Shown one piece after another: positions 16,833 through 25,944 of a DNA stretch of 61,222 nt. The position numbers and the translations under genes were made by a program. Within the stretch, counting starts at the first letter, position 1. Every line of letters starts with the position of its first letter. Source of the stretch: Rubrivivax sp. (lineage in GTDB: Bacteria > Pseudomonadota > Gammaproteobacteria > Burkholderiales > Burkholderiaceae_C). The notes beneath the pieces are model-generated. The model worked only from the letters and a program-made list of their open reading frames with translations. It did no database searches and was not told where the DNA came from. The stretch covers positions 1 through 61,222 of the forward strand of contig JAHBZS010000026.1 in assembly GCA_019635285.1 (NCBI GenBank), written 5' to 3'.

Positions 16833-19679
16833 TCAGCGCTCCACGGATGAGAAGGAGACCAGCGGTTCCAATAGGGCAGCGTCCTCGTCGCTCAGCGCGA
16901 GGCGGCCACGGAAGTCGGTGAAGGTCGCGAACGGCTGATCGGTGCGCATCGCCATGATCTGGCGCGCCCGCGAGGCGCCGATGCCCGGCAGGGCCACGAT
17001 GTCGCCGCGACGAGCCCGATTGATGGGCACCTGGCCCAGGGCCTCGTCCAGCCAGAACCAGCTCTCGAACACGCCGCCCTGGATGCCCAGTCGCGAGCCG
17101 GCCGGGCGGTCGCCGCTGGGCAGATCGGCGCGTGGGAACTCGGCATCGACGGCGCGCTTGTCCCGGTCGATGAAGAAGTCGCCGCGCAGCCGCACCATCA
17201 GCTGGCCGTTGGCCTGCGCCTTCTTCTGCGAGGGCAGCGAGAACACGAAGGCCCAGATGTCCGATGCCGGGCCCGCGATTTCCTCGATCACGTTGCCGTC
17301 GAACTTGGCCGGCACGGCGATGCCCGCCGCCTCGCACCAGCAGACCTCGTCCGGCGTTTCGCGCAGGCCGGCGTTGCGGTCGTCCACCTTGGGGCGTGGC
17401 GGCATGGCTCTGCTGGGCAGTTGCACGCTGAGGGCGTGCGGCGTGTACGTGGCGGAGCCGTGGTCCAGCGCGCGTACCGGCCCGCTGAAGCGCACCCAGA
17501 GGCCGAACACGTCAAAGGGGTTGTTGCCCAGCAGCTTGACCGGCCAGAGCTTGTTGCCTTGCTTGTCGTGCTGCCAGCCGATCTCGACGATCTGCGTCAG
17601 GTCCTTCTCCAGGCCTTCGCCATCCTTGCCGTCGCAGCCGCGCGGGATGGTCAGCTGCAGGGTGCGCACGCCGGCGATCGTCACGAGGGCCGCTGCGCCG
17701 GGCTGGGTGCAGGGCACGAAGCTGGCGGTGACGGCGTCGATGCCCTGGCCGGGCGTGCCCTCGCCGTCCTCGCCATCGCAGCCGCGCGGAATCTCGAGCA
17801 CCAGGGTGTGGACGCCGCCCACCACCTGCAGCACGGCGCTGCCTGGCTGGTCGCACGGCACGAAGCTGGCCTGCACGTCGTCGATGCCAGGGCCGGGGTC
17901 GCCGTCGTCTCCGGGCGGCCCGGCCGGGCCGGGAACGCCGCCCTTGAGCTGCAGGCATTCGAGCCAGGCCTGCAGCGTGGCGGTGCTGGCCAGCATGCGG
18001 CGGCCCAGGCGGTTGTCGATGCGCACGGCCGTGGGCGCGGCGACCTGGCTCTTCGTCTTTTCGTCCAGCATCTCGGCGCCGGGCCGGTAGTGGGCCAGGG
18101 TGGCCAGCACCACGCAGTCGGGCCGGCCGCAGTCCAGGCAGCCTTCGAGCTGCTGCCACAGCAGGTCGGCGCAGTCGCTGTCGGCCAGGGCGCTGACGGC
18201 CAGGGCGCCGGCCTGGCCGCCGTCGAACAGCAGCACCACCTCGTTGTGTCCGCCGCCGGTGAAGCGCGGCGCGGTCACGCGCGGCGGCGTCGCGGCCATC
18301 GGCAGCTCCACGGCCTGGACCATGCCATGGCCGTTGTGGTCCTCGTAGACCTGCAGCCAGCCGCCTGCCGCCGCCACGAACAGCGGCCGGTGGGCCAGCG
18401 GCTGCGTGCGCGGCGCGCTGGGCGTGGCGATGTTGATGGCCCACAGCATGCCCTGTCCGGCCGCGGTGCCCACCACCGCGACCGCAGGCTGCGCACCGTT
18501 GCTGAACGCGGCCAGGGCCGTGAGCTCCAGCGGCGCGGGAGCGGTGAGCGTGGTGAGGTGGTTGCTGGTGCCGGCGGCGAGGTCGATGGCGATGACCTTG
18601 GCGCCGTCCAGGGCGAAGGCGGCGGCGTCGCCGTCGCTCGTGATGGCCGTGAGGTTGGCCGGCAGCGCCAGCGCGGCGGCCGGCGCGTCGACGATCACGT
18701 GGGCGGCGTCGTGGGCGAAGCGGTGCAGCTTGCCGCTGTCCACGTCCAGCACCGCAAGGGCCGCATTGCCGCCGGCCTTGCCGACCACCGCGCGCAGCCG
18801 GCTGCTCGCGGTGGTGCCGGGCAGCTTGCGCGTGGCGGCGATGGTGGGCACTTCGGCCAGGTCGGCACGCTTGAACACGCGCACCTCGGCCTCGGCCGCG
18901 CCGCTGCCGCGCAGCACGACGAAGACGTGCGCGCCGTCGCTGGCCAGAGCCAACGCGGCGGCTTCGGCAGGCAGCATCAGCGCCTGCATCGCGCGCCGCG
19001 CCGGGTCGATGCGCAGCAGCCGCGTCGGCTGTTCCGGGTCGATCACCAGCACTTCGCCATCGGCCGCGCGCACGGCGCCGGTGACACCATGCACGCTGCT
19101 CGCGACGAAGGCGGCGACGGCCTCGCGGCCCACCAGCTGGGACAGGGACAGCACGGGGTCGACCAGCACGTCGAAGTCGTAGCTTTCGAGGATGCGGTTG
19201 GGCGCGCAGCGGGTGTCGTCGCAGCCGCATTCGTCGTACAGCACTGGCACCTGCTCGGTGGGGCATTCGCGCCAGCGCACGCACAGCTGCAGCGTGTGCA
19301 CGAGATCGTCGCGAGCCAGCTCCCGGACCTGCGGGAAGGCGGCCACTTCGACGATCTCGGCCGCCGGCACGAGGATCTCGTGGCCGCAGCAGTCCAGTGC
19401 CGAGCCCGGCTCGACCACGACGAAACGGGTGCGGCAGTCGGGCGAGGGGTGCTGGTGCACCTTCAGCCCGCAGACGACGCCCCAGCCGTGCAAGCGCACG
19501 TTGTGGTGGCGCATGCGCTCGGCGTGGTAGTGCGTCTCGGTGATGAACTCCGCCGCGCCCATCATCTTGCCGGTGTAGAAGTGGTTGCGGACGAAGGCCT
19601 CGAAGTCGCACAGCGCGCAACCCGCAGCGGCGTCGGGGGTGGCCGGCAGGCCCCATTCGGTGTGATGGCAGCAACCCAT
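16833..19679 (-). CDS. eCIS GWGV-module protein with propeller, collagen-like repeats and helix-hairpin-helix tail
   Basis: A 948-aa mosaic, ATG at 19679 after AAGGAG. Residues 1-110 hold the shared module (HFYTGKMMGAAEF, then LHGWGVVCGLKV, then a CCGHEILVPAAEIVEV strand). Residues about 150-480 are repeated short beta strands resembling a beta-propeller. Residues about 580-690 have a collagen-like stretch (GPAGPPGDDGDPGPG) and two near-identical units of about 42 residues, each with ASFVPC and IPRGCDG. The C-terminal 63 residues read like a ComEA-type helix-hairpin-helix (INRARRGDIVALPGIGASRA, then PFATFTDF), which normally contacts DNA. Function unknown; it probably belongs to the outer baseplate. 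The combination is unusual. Confidence 0.6.
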   Translation of the reverse strand: MGCCHHTEWGLPATPDAAAGCALCDFEAFVRNHFYTGKMMGAAEFITETHYHAERMRHHNVRLHGWGVVCGLKVHQHPSPDCRTRFVVVEPGSALDCCGHEILVPAAEIVEVAAFPQVRELARDDLVHTLQLCVRWRECPTEQVPVLYDECGCDDTRCAPNRILESYDFDVLVDPVLSLSQLVGREAVAAFVASSVHGVTGAVRAADGEVLVIDPEQPTRLLRIDPARRAMQALMLPAEAAALALASDGAHVFVVLRGSGAAEAEVRVFKRADLAEVPTIAATRKLPGTTASSRLRAVVGKAGGNAALAVLDVDSGKLHRFAHDAAHVIVDAPAAALALPANLTAITSDGDAAAFALDGAKVIAIDLAAGTSNHLTTLTAPAPLELTALAAFSNGAQPAVAVVGTAAGQGMLWAINIATPSAPRTQPLAHRPLFVAAAGGWLQVYEDHNGHGMVQAVELPMAATPPRVTAPRFTGGGHNEVVLLFDGGQAGALAVSALADSDCADLLWQQLEGCLDCGRPDCVVLATLAHYRPGAEMLDEKTKSQVAAPTAVRIDNRLGRRMLASTATLQAWLECLQLKGGVPGPAGPPGDDGDPGPGIDDVQASFVPCDQPGSAVLQVVGGVHTLVLEIPRGCDGEDGEGTPGQGIDAVTASFVPCTQPGAAALVTIAGVRTLQLTIPRGCDGKDGEGLEKDLTQIVEIGWQHDKQGNKLWPVKLLGNNPFDVFGLWVRFSGPVRALDHGSATYTPHALSVQLPSRAMPPRPKVDDRNAGLRETPDEVCWCEAAGIAVPAKFDGNVIEEIAGPASDIWAFVFSLPSQKKAQANGQLMVRLRGDFFIDRDKRAVDAEFPRADLPSGDRPAGSRLGIQGGVFESWFWLDEALGQVPINRARRGDIVALPGIGASRARQIMAMRTDQPFATFTDFRGRLALSDEDAALLEPLVSFSSVER

Positions 19680-19696
19680 ATTGGCTCCTTGGAGAG

Positions 19697-22282
19697 TTAG
19701 CCCAGCGCCATGCCGGCGCCGACGCGCGCGTCGCCCACGCGGGGCGCGCCGCCCCGCTGCGGCGCGCCTTGCAGCACCGTGCCCTGGCCCAGGCGGCCGG
19801 CCGGCTGATCGGCGCCCTGCAGCGCGACGCCGGCCGGCGTGCGCGCGACCACCGCGTCCAGCCCCAGCATGGCCTGGCGCCCGACCTGGAAGCGCGGCGC
19901 CACGTGGTGCAGCTGCACCTCCACATGCGCCGGCACCTCGCGCTGCAGCAGGCGCTGCAGGGCGCGCTGCAGCGCCGGTGAAGCCGCCACGCTGGCCGGC
20001 ACGAAGACGCTGGCGCGGTGGGCATGCACGAGCAGGGGATCGCGCAGGGGGTCGGGCGTGGCGGTCAGCCGCGTGCCGCCGACCTGGGCATGCACGTCCA
20101 GCTGCGTGCGGTTGACGATGGCGTCGCCCCACAGCTCGGCGTCGTCGCCCAGCCGCCCCTGGCCGGCGTGCAGCCAGCGCCGCAGCTTGAAGTGCTCCAG
20201 CAGCAGCGGCGGCGGCTCGGCCGGCAGGCAGGGCGCCGGCTCGGCGCAGTTGAGCGGACGCGGCGTGCACACACGCCGGCCGCGCGTATCCCGGCAGGCG
20301 GCGAGGGCCTGGTCCATGCCCAGCAGCAGCCACAGCTGGCGGCGCAGCCCATCGGGCGTGCCACGCAGCGCGAACAGGCGCGGCGCCTGCTTGAGCAGGT
20401 GGCGGCGCCGGGCCTCGGGCAGCTCGGCATAGGCCGGCTCGCCCAGCCAGCCGGCCAGCCAGCCGAGGAAGTCGCGCCCGGGCTCGCCGGCGGGCGCGGA
20501 CAGCGGGTCAACGAAGCTGGCCAGGTCGTCGATGGGCGCCTCGATGGAGCGCAGCGTGGCATCGAAGAGCGCCGCGAAGCGGTCGGTGAAATCCGCACCC
20601 TGCGGATCGGCACCGAACACGGCCGGCAGGTAGCGGCGCAGGCTGATGCGCGGGTATTCGATGGCGATGGACTCGACGCAGGGCGTGTGCTCGCCGTCGC
20701 CGCGCAGCTGCAGTCGCAGCCACAGGTAGCGCCCCGGCGGGCTCAGCACCAGGCAGTCGTGGTGCGGGCCGGGCGCCGCGTCCAGCACGATGCGCGTGCA
20801 CCAGGCGCTCTCGGGCAGCGTGGCGACCTCGGCGTCGTCCAGGTCGAGGGGCGCGGTGAGGGTCCGCACTTCGACCGAGCAGCCCGCGGGGATGCTGCCG
20901 CGCAGCTCCACGCGGTGCCAGGTGCAGCCGTCGATGGCCGAGTCCAGCCGCTCGGTCAGGGCGACGCCGCTGCGCTTGTAGCGCCACGGCGCGGGCGTGC
21001 GCCGGCCGAGCGCCTGGCCCCAGGCGTCGAACGCGGTCCATGCGCCGTGCGCGTCCTCGCCGGCGTCGATGCACTGCAGCAGCAGGCGGCCCTCGGCATC
21101 GACGTGCCAGGGCAGCTCGGCCGCCACCGGCGGCGGCAGGCCGGGCTGGTCGGCGCGCAGGCCCATGCGTTGCGCCGTGCCGCCTTCGATGCGCCAGGCC
21201 TGGGCTGCCTGCGCCACCAGGCCCGGTGCGCCCGCGGGCCAGGCCACGCGCGGCACGATGCGCAGCTGCAGCACGCGCCCGGTGTCCAGCAGCAGCGGCA
21301 GCGGCTGGCCCTGCTGCGCCTGCTGGACGTCGCTCGCGCAGCGGCGCCACTCGGTGGCGGGCAGCAGCGCCAGTGCGGCGGGGCCGAGGGCCGCATCGGC
21401 CACCCGGGCATCGACGTCGAAGCGGCAGCCGGCCGGCAGGGCGGCAAAGCGCAGCTGCTGCCATTCGGTCTCGGCGTCGCCGGCATCCAGCTCGACGAAG
21501 CCGGGCTGCGGGAAGGTCGTCGCAAAGCCGGCCGCATGCTCCTGCGTGGCGACCACGACCGGCCGGTCGGCGCAGTCCACCATCAGGTGGCGGGCGCCGG
21601 CCAGCGGCACGCCAGGGCCCAGCCAGCGGCCTTGGGCGTCGAAGCCGTCGACGCGGCCGTTGCGGGCGTCCAGCACCCACAGCCGACCGCGGCCGTCGAA
21701 GGCCACCTCGCGCGGCCACCAGGGCGTGGCCAGCGTCGCCGCCGCCTTGGCCGGCAGCTGCAACGCCGCGCGCGGCACCAGGCCCGACAGCGCGAACAGC
21801 AGCACGCGCCCATGGCCGCTGTCGGCCAGTGCGAGCCGGCCCTCGCAGACGGCGATGCCGCCCGGCTCCAGCAGCTGCGTGAAGGGCAGGTGGCGATGCG
21901 CCGCCGCAGGCAGGCTGCAGGCTTGTAGGGCTTCCAGCCGGAAGCCGCAGGGCAGGGGCTCGAAGCGGCAGGTGCAGGCATCGAAGGCCCGCAGCAGGCC
22001 GCGCGCTGCGTCCAGCAGCCGCAGGCGACCCTCCGGCCCCGCGGCCATGTGGGGCGGCAGTTTCAGGCCGCCGAAGCTGCCGCTTGCATCGGTCAGGCGG
22101 CGCGCGGAGTCAGGCGTGGGCGCGAGCTGCAGGGCGCCGTGCCGGTGGGACAGCTGCAGCCCCTGCAGCTGCCGCCAGCGCCAGCCCTGCAGCGGCGCGA
22201 GGCCAATCCACGGTGCGAGCAGCAGCGCACGGGGGTCGTGCGGCGGCTCGGGCACGCGGGGCAGGCGCAGGGCGGAGCTCAT
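19697..22282 (-). CDS. Phage tail protein I-like baseplate protein fused to a propeller
   Basis: An 861-aa protein. I chose the ATG at 22282, preceded by GAGAGGGTGACC, over an upstream in-frame start that would overlap the previous gene. Residues about 90-300 have propeller-like repeats (GRLALADSGHGRVLLFALSG, GRLWVLDARNGRVDGFD). From about residue 560 it matches the tail protein I / TIGR02242 pattern: LRRYLPAVFGAD, DFLGWLAGWLGE, RRHLLKQAPRLFALRGTPDG. That family links the baseplate wedge to the fibres. It lies directly after baseplate J, as in phages and in Afp11-Afp12. The last 100 residues (ALQRLLQREVPAHVEVQ) continue the family pattern. Confidence 0.8.
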   Translation of the reverse strand: MSSALRLPRVPEPPHDPRALLLAPWIGLAPLQGWRWRQLQGLQLSHRHGALQLAPTPDSARRLTDASGSFGGLKLPPHMAAGPEGRLRLLDAARGLLRAFDACTCRFEPLPCGFRLEALQACSLPAAAHRHLPFTQLLEPGGIAVCEGRLALADSGHGRVLLFALSGLVPRAALQLPAKAAATLATPWWPREVAFDGRGRLWVLDARNGRVDGFDAQGRWLGPGVPLAGARHLMVDCADRPVVVATQEHAAGFATTFPQPGFVELDAGDAETEWQQLRFAALPAGCRFDVDARVADAALGPAALALLPATEWRRCASDVQQAQQGQPLPLLLDTGRVLQLRIVPRVAWPAGAPGLVAQAAQAWRIEGGTAQRMGLRADQPGLPPPVAAELPWHVDAEGRLLLQCIDAGEDAHGAWTAFDAWGQALGRRTPAPWRYKRSGVALTERLDSAIDGCTWHRVELRGSIPAGCSVEVRTLTAPLDLDDAEVATLPESAWCTRIVLDAAPGPHHDCLVLSPPGRYLWLRLQLRGDGEHTPCVESIAIEYPRISLRRYLPAVFGADPQGADFTDRFAALFDATLRSIEAPIDDLASFVDPLSAPAGEPGRDFLGWLAGWLGEPAYAELPEARRRHLLKQAPRLFALRGTPDGLRRQLWLLLGMDQALAACRDTRGRRVCTPRPLNCAEPAPCLPAEPPPLLLEHFKLRRWLHAGQGRLGDDAELWGDAIVNRTQLDVHAQVGGTRLTATPDPLRDPLLVHAHRASVFVPASVAASPALQRALQRLLQREVPAHVEVQLHHVAPRFQVGRQAMLGLDAVVARTPAGVALQGADQPAGRLGQGTVLQGAPQRGGAPRVGDARVGAGMALG

Positions 22283-22292
22283 GGTCACCCTC

Positions 22293-24347
22293 TCAGGCCA
22301 TCGCTTCGAGTTTGCGCGCCGTGGCCACCTCGACGGCATGGGCGACGAGGTGCAGCAACGCCTGCGGCGCGATCTCGGCGAGCAGCACGTCCTGGCAAGG
22401 CTCGCGCTCCTCGTCGTCCACGGTGAGCACCAGCTCGGGCACGCTGTCCACGCCGTGCACGGCGAAGACCTTCTGCACGATCTTGGAGTAGCGCAACGGG
22501 CCGCCGAAGGGCCAGCCCAGGCCGTCTTCGCCGCCCAGCAGCGGGTCGAAGTAGCGGCGCAGCGCCTGCTCGACCTGCTCCTTCACCTCGGCGGTGTCGG
22601 CGTCGTCGTCGGCCTGCACGGTGGCGCGCACGGCCAGCTTCACATAGCGCGGCGCGATGACGAACAGCTCCGTCGTGAGCAGCCGCCTGGCATCGAGCGC
22701 CTGGCAGACGCTGCGCAGCAGGCCGTCGCTGGGCAGCGGCGGCGGCGCGCCGAGGGCCGGCAGGCTGTCGTCACGTCGCGGTGGCACGACGATGACCGTC
22801 ACCGCGCCGGGCACCTTGACGCCCGGGAACTGCGGGTTCACCAGCGGCAGCGCCCGGGCGCGCTTCACGCCGCCGGCCAGACGGGCCAGCAGCTCGAAGT
22901 CGTCCACCGTGACGGCGCGCTCCCGCGCCCGCAGCGACAGCGCGGCGCGGCGCCGGGCAGCCTCCAGCGTCTCCTCGTCGGCGCCGCCGGCCGCGGCAAA
23001 TAGGTTGCTGGTGGCGCCGGCATCCAGCCCAGGTAGCGGCGTGAGCAGGTTGTTGATGGCCTGGGCCTTCACGTTGCCGACCGTGCCGCCGCCGAAGCGG
23101 TAGCGGCGCGCGATGACGTTGGCATCCGGATTGGCCGCGTTGGCCACCGGCACGGCGCCATGCTCGCCGTCACCCAGGCGCAGCTCGCCGTCGCCCCAGT
23201 TCACGACGAGATGCGTGTCGTGCCGGCCGGAGCCGAGCAGGTCGGGCATCACGGTCCAGGCCTGCCAGCCCTGGCCCTCGTCGATCTCGACCCGCGGTGG
23301 CTCGCCCGCCAGGTTCAGCACCGGCTTGTTCGCGAACGTGAAGCGCTGGCCCGGCTCGCCCGAGCTGCCGCCCAGCACCTCGTTTTCGACCGTCTGCGCC
23401 TGGATGGCCGGCACAGTGTTGATGCGCAGCGTCAGCAGGCGCGGCGCCACCTCGTACTGCGCGGTGACGGCCCGCCAGCGCAGCCAGAACAGGGCTGGCT
23501 GCGGCTCGCCGCTGTCGCGGTCGATAGCGTCGTAGTCGCCGACGTAGGCGCGCTTGAGCGCGGCATTGGCCGGCACGCGCAACACCGTGTGGCCGCTCTG
23601 CGCCAGGGCCAGCGTGTCGTCGGCCAGGCTGTCCAGCTGCACCCACAGCGAGCCGTTCCACCCCTCCCACACCAGCCGGGCGGAAGGCCAGGCCTGCGTG
23701 CCGCGGCCGTCGCAGCGGCGCACCAGCGGCTGCGTGGGGTCGGGCTGGGTCCACACCGCGACGTCCACCGAGACGGCGGGGAAGGCGTCCGCGCCGGTGT
23801 AGCTGTCGGGGAAGGCAAAGCCCAGCAGCAGGGCCGCGCCAGGCTGCGGCTCGGCGCCCAGTGCGTCGAAGCCGCCACGCGCGGCGGCGTTGAGTGCGCT
23901 GACGTTGCGGTACTGCGCGCCGTCGTCCACCTGCACCGCGCGCAGCTGTAGCGCCAGCGCGGTGAAGGCACGTTCCGTCTCGAAGACGATGGGCGGCCCG
24001 TCATCGCCCGGCGCTGACACCTGGGTGCCCTTGGGTACCGGCACCGTCGGCTCGGGATGGCCATCGGCCACGCCCAGGCTCACTTCCACGCGCGCCGGCA
24101 GTGCCGGCGTCAGCTCGATGCCGATCAGCTCCAGGAACTTGATGTAGAGCAGGTCGGGCACCCGCTGCATGCGGAACAGCAGCATCTCCGCCAGGTGGGC
24201 GAACACCTGGGTCAGCGTGATGCCGGGGTCGTTGTCGTTGAGGTCGGTCCACTCCGGCGTGTAGTGCGGGATGCGGGCACGGATCTCGTCGACGATGTCC
24301 TGCCAGCGGCGGGTGTCGATCTGCGGGGTCTGGTCCTTCAGTGACAT
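22293..24347 (-). CDS. Baseplate J/gp6-like protein (Afp11-like)
   Basis: A 684-aa baseplate wedge protein. The N-terminus (RIPHYTPEWTDLNDNDPGIT, then HLAEMLLFRMQRVPD) is the standard opening of 'putative baseplate assembly' proteins in contractile systems, and the C-terminal half (LRARERAVTVDDFELLARLA, then VTVIVVPP) matches the Baseplate_J domain. It would connect the spike hub to the outer baseplate. Its start overlaps the stop of the gp25 gene as TAATG, so the two are translationally coupled. Confidence 0.9.
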   Translation of the reverse strand: MSLKDQTPQIDTRRWQDIVDEIRARIPHYTPEWTDLNDNDPGITLTQVFAHLAEMLLFRMQRVPDLLYIKFLELIGIELTPALPARVEVSLGVADGHPEPTVPVPKGTQVSAPGDDGPPIVFETERAFTALALQLRAVQVDDGAQYRNVSALNAAARGGFDALGAEPQPGAALLLGFAFPDSYTGADAFPAVSVDVAVWTQPDPTQPLVRRCDGRGTQAWPSARLVWEGWNGSLWVQLDSLADDTLALAQSGHTVLRVPANAALKRAYVGDYDAIDRDSGEPQPALFWLRWRAVTAQYEVAPRLLTLRINTVPAIQAQTVENEVLGGSSGEPGQRFTFANKPVLNLAGEPPRVEIDEGQGWQAWTVMPDLLGSGRHDTHLVVNWGDGELRLGDGEHGAVPVANAANPDANVIARRYRFGGGTVGNVKAQAINNLLTPLPGLDAGATSNLFAAAGGADEETLEAARRRAALSLRARERAVTVDDFELLARLAGGVKRARALPLVNPQFPGVKVPGAVTVIVVPPRRDDSLPALGAPPPLPSDGLLRSVCQALDARRLLTTELFVIAPRYVKLAVRATVQADDDADTAEVKEQVEQALRRYFDPLLGGEDGLGWPFGGPLRYSKIVQKVFAVHGVDSVPELVLTVDDEEREPCQDVLLAEIAPQALLHLVAHAVEVATARKLEAMA

Positions 24348-24760
24348 TACCGGCTCTCGTGGATGTGGTACGGATAGACCAGGTTGCCGATCGCGTTGGT
24401 GGCGCGCACCCGGTAGTTCACGCGGATCAGCAGCAGGTTGGGTGACTCGGCGGGGTTGTCGACCTGCACGTCCAGCACGTCGATGCGGGCCTCGTGGTCC
24501 ACCAGGGCGCGCCGCACCTCGTGCGCGACCAGGCCCACCGTGCGCGAGTCGTTGGTGGCGAACACCAGATCGTGGATGCCGCAGCCCCAGTCCGGCTGCA
24601 TCACCCGCTCACCCTTGGCCGTGGCGAGGATGAGCACGATGGCCTCCTCCACGCGTTGCTCGTAGCGCGCCATCGCGAGGCCGCCGCGGGTGTTCACCTG
24701 CAGCGGAAACCGCCAGCCCTTGCCCAGGAACTCGCGATGCGGCGTGGGGGTGTCGGCCAT
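24347..24760 (-). CDS. gp25/GPW-type sheath initiator (Afp9-like)
   Basis: A 137-aa protein with the gp25 family sequence: GWRFPLQVNTRGGLAMA, then a helix (VEEAIVLILATAKGERV) and QPDWGCGIHDLVFA. This protein starts sheath polymerization on the baseplate. Start ATG at 24760; the open frame extends upstream only as shadow of the neighbouring gene. It is coupled to the baseplate J gene. Confidence 0.92.
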   Translation of the reverse strand: MADTPTPHREFLGKGWRFPLQVNTRGGLAMARYEQRVEEAIVLILATAKGERVMQPDWGCGIHDLVFATNDSRTVGLVAHEVRRALVDHEARIDVLDVQVDNPAESPNLLLIRVNYRVRATNAIGNLVYPYHIHESR

Positions 24761-24765
24761 GGCGT

Positions 24766-25944
24766 TCAGGTCCAGTTGAGGTCGGTCTTGCCACCGCCGC
24801 CGCTGGGCTGGTAGCGGATGCGTTCGGCTTCCAGGTCGCCGAGCACCAGCACGCGGCGGCCCGGGGCGGGCTGGATTTCGATGTCGCCCTGGGCGGTGAG
24901 GCGCACGCGCGCCAGCACCTGGCCGGCGGCGTTGCAATTCACGAGCTCGGCTTCGCGCGGACTCAGCGCCATGCGCAGGTAGCCGGCCGTCTGGCCGGCG
25001 CTGTCGCGCAGCCGCAGGCGCACCTCGCTGCAGTCGCTGGGACCCTCGGTGTCGAACTGCATGCCGAAGTGCTCCTTGCCCGCCATGCGCACGAAGCGCA
25101 GGTCGGTCGAAGGAGGACCCAGGCCGAGGTACACCACGCCCGCTCGCTGCACCAGCGCGAAGGCACGCAGCCGGTAGGCCGGGCCACCGGCATCCGTTGG
25201 CAGGTAGCGCGGCGCGTCGGCGCCGTCCTTCTGGCCCAGCGCGACCAGCTGGCCCTGCCAGCGCCGCGCGTCGCCGGGCTTGTGCTCCAGTGCCAGCGGC
25301 TCCAGCGGTGGCTCCAGGGTGGCCAGGGCCTCGGCGTCGGCTGCCGCGGCCTGCCAGCGCATCGCCTTCTCATGCCAGAACTGGCCGCCATCACGCTCCA
25401 CCAGCACGCCCAGCTTGACGATGGCGTCGCCTTTCGCTTCCTCGCCGTCGGGCAGCAGCAGCGGCGGCAGCGCGACGTCCACCGGCTTCTCGATCGGTGC
25501 CTGGGCACCGCCGCCCGGCCAGCGCAGCGCGGGGGCAGGCAGGGCCAGGCCGGCCAGGCGCACCAGGGCCACCGCGGGCGACGGCGGGCTCACCACGCGC
25601 GGCGTGGCCACGATCTTGGCGAAGTACTGGAAGCCGCCCTCATGGCTGAACTGCGGCTCGCCGTTGGCGTCGCGCAGCGCGGCGGGGTCCAGCGGCAGCG
25701 TCCAACGCGGGCCCGCGGCGGAGAGTGCCAGCCCTTCCACGGCGCTGCCCAGCGCCTCGTCGCCCACCGCGGCCTGCCACAGCCCGCGCGCCGGGTTCCA
25801 CTGCTGCTCGCCCGCGGCGCCGCTGCGGTAGAGGAAGGCCTGGGCCTGGGTGGCGCCGTCGGGTGCCTCGATGGAGACCGTGAGCGGGCGGTCGGTGCGC
25901 AGACCGTTGGCCAGCTTGGTGCCACTGATGACCGGCGCCTTCAC
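24766..25944 (-). CDS. Unknown eCIS protein in the spike-tip position
   Basis: A 392-aa protein I do not recognise. It starts with GTG at 25944, overlapping the spike gene stop by GTGA, so it is coupled to the spike. In Afp/PVC loci this position, between the VgrG-like spike and gp25, is held by the PAAR-like tip protein (Afp10), but I see no PAAR motif. The first 300 residues look like beta-sandwich domains; the last 60 (ARVRLTAQGDIEIQPAPGRR, then VLVLGDLEAERIRYQ) have the short regular strand pattern of a beta-helix or prism. It may be an alternative tip or a hub accessory (inference). Confidence 0.5.
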   Translation of the reverse strand: MKAPVISGTKLANGLRTDRPLTVSIEAPDGATQAQAFLYRSGAAGEQQWNPARGLWQAAVGDEALGSAVEGLALSAAGPRWTLPLDPAALRDANGEPQFSHEGGFQYFAKIVATPRVVSPPSPAVALVRLAGLALPAPALRWPGGGAQAPIEKPVDVALPPLLLPDGEEAKGDAIVKLGVLVERDGGQFWHEKAMRWQAAAADAEALATLEPPLEPLALEHKPGDARRWQGQLVALGQKDGADAPRYLPTDAGGPAYRLRAFALVQRAGVVYLGLGPPSTDLRFVRMAGKEHFGMQFDTEGPSDCSEVRLRLRDSAGQTAGYLRMALSPREAELVNCNAAGQVLARVRLTAQGDIEIQPAPGRRVLVLGDLEAERIRYQPSGGGGKTDLNWT

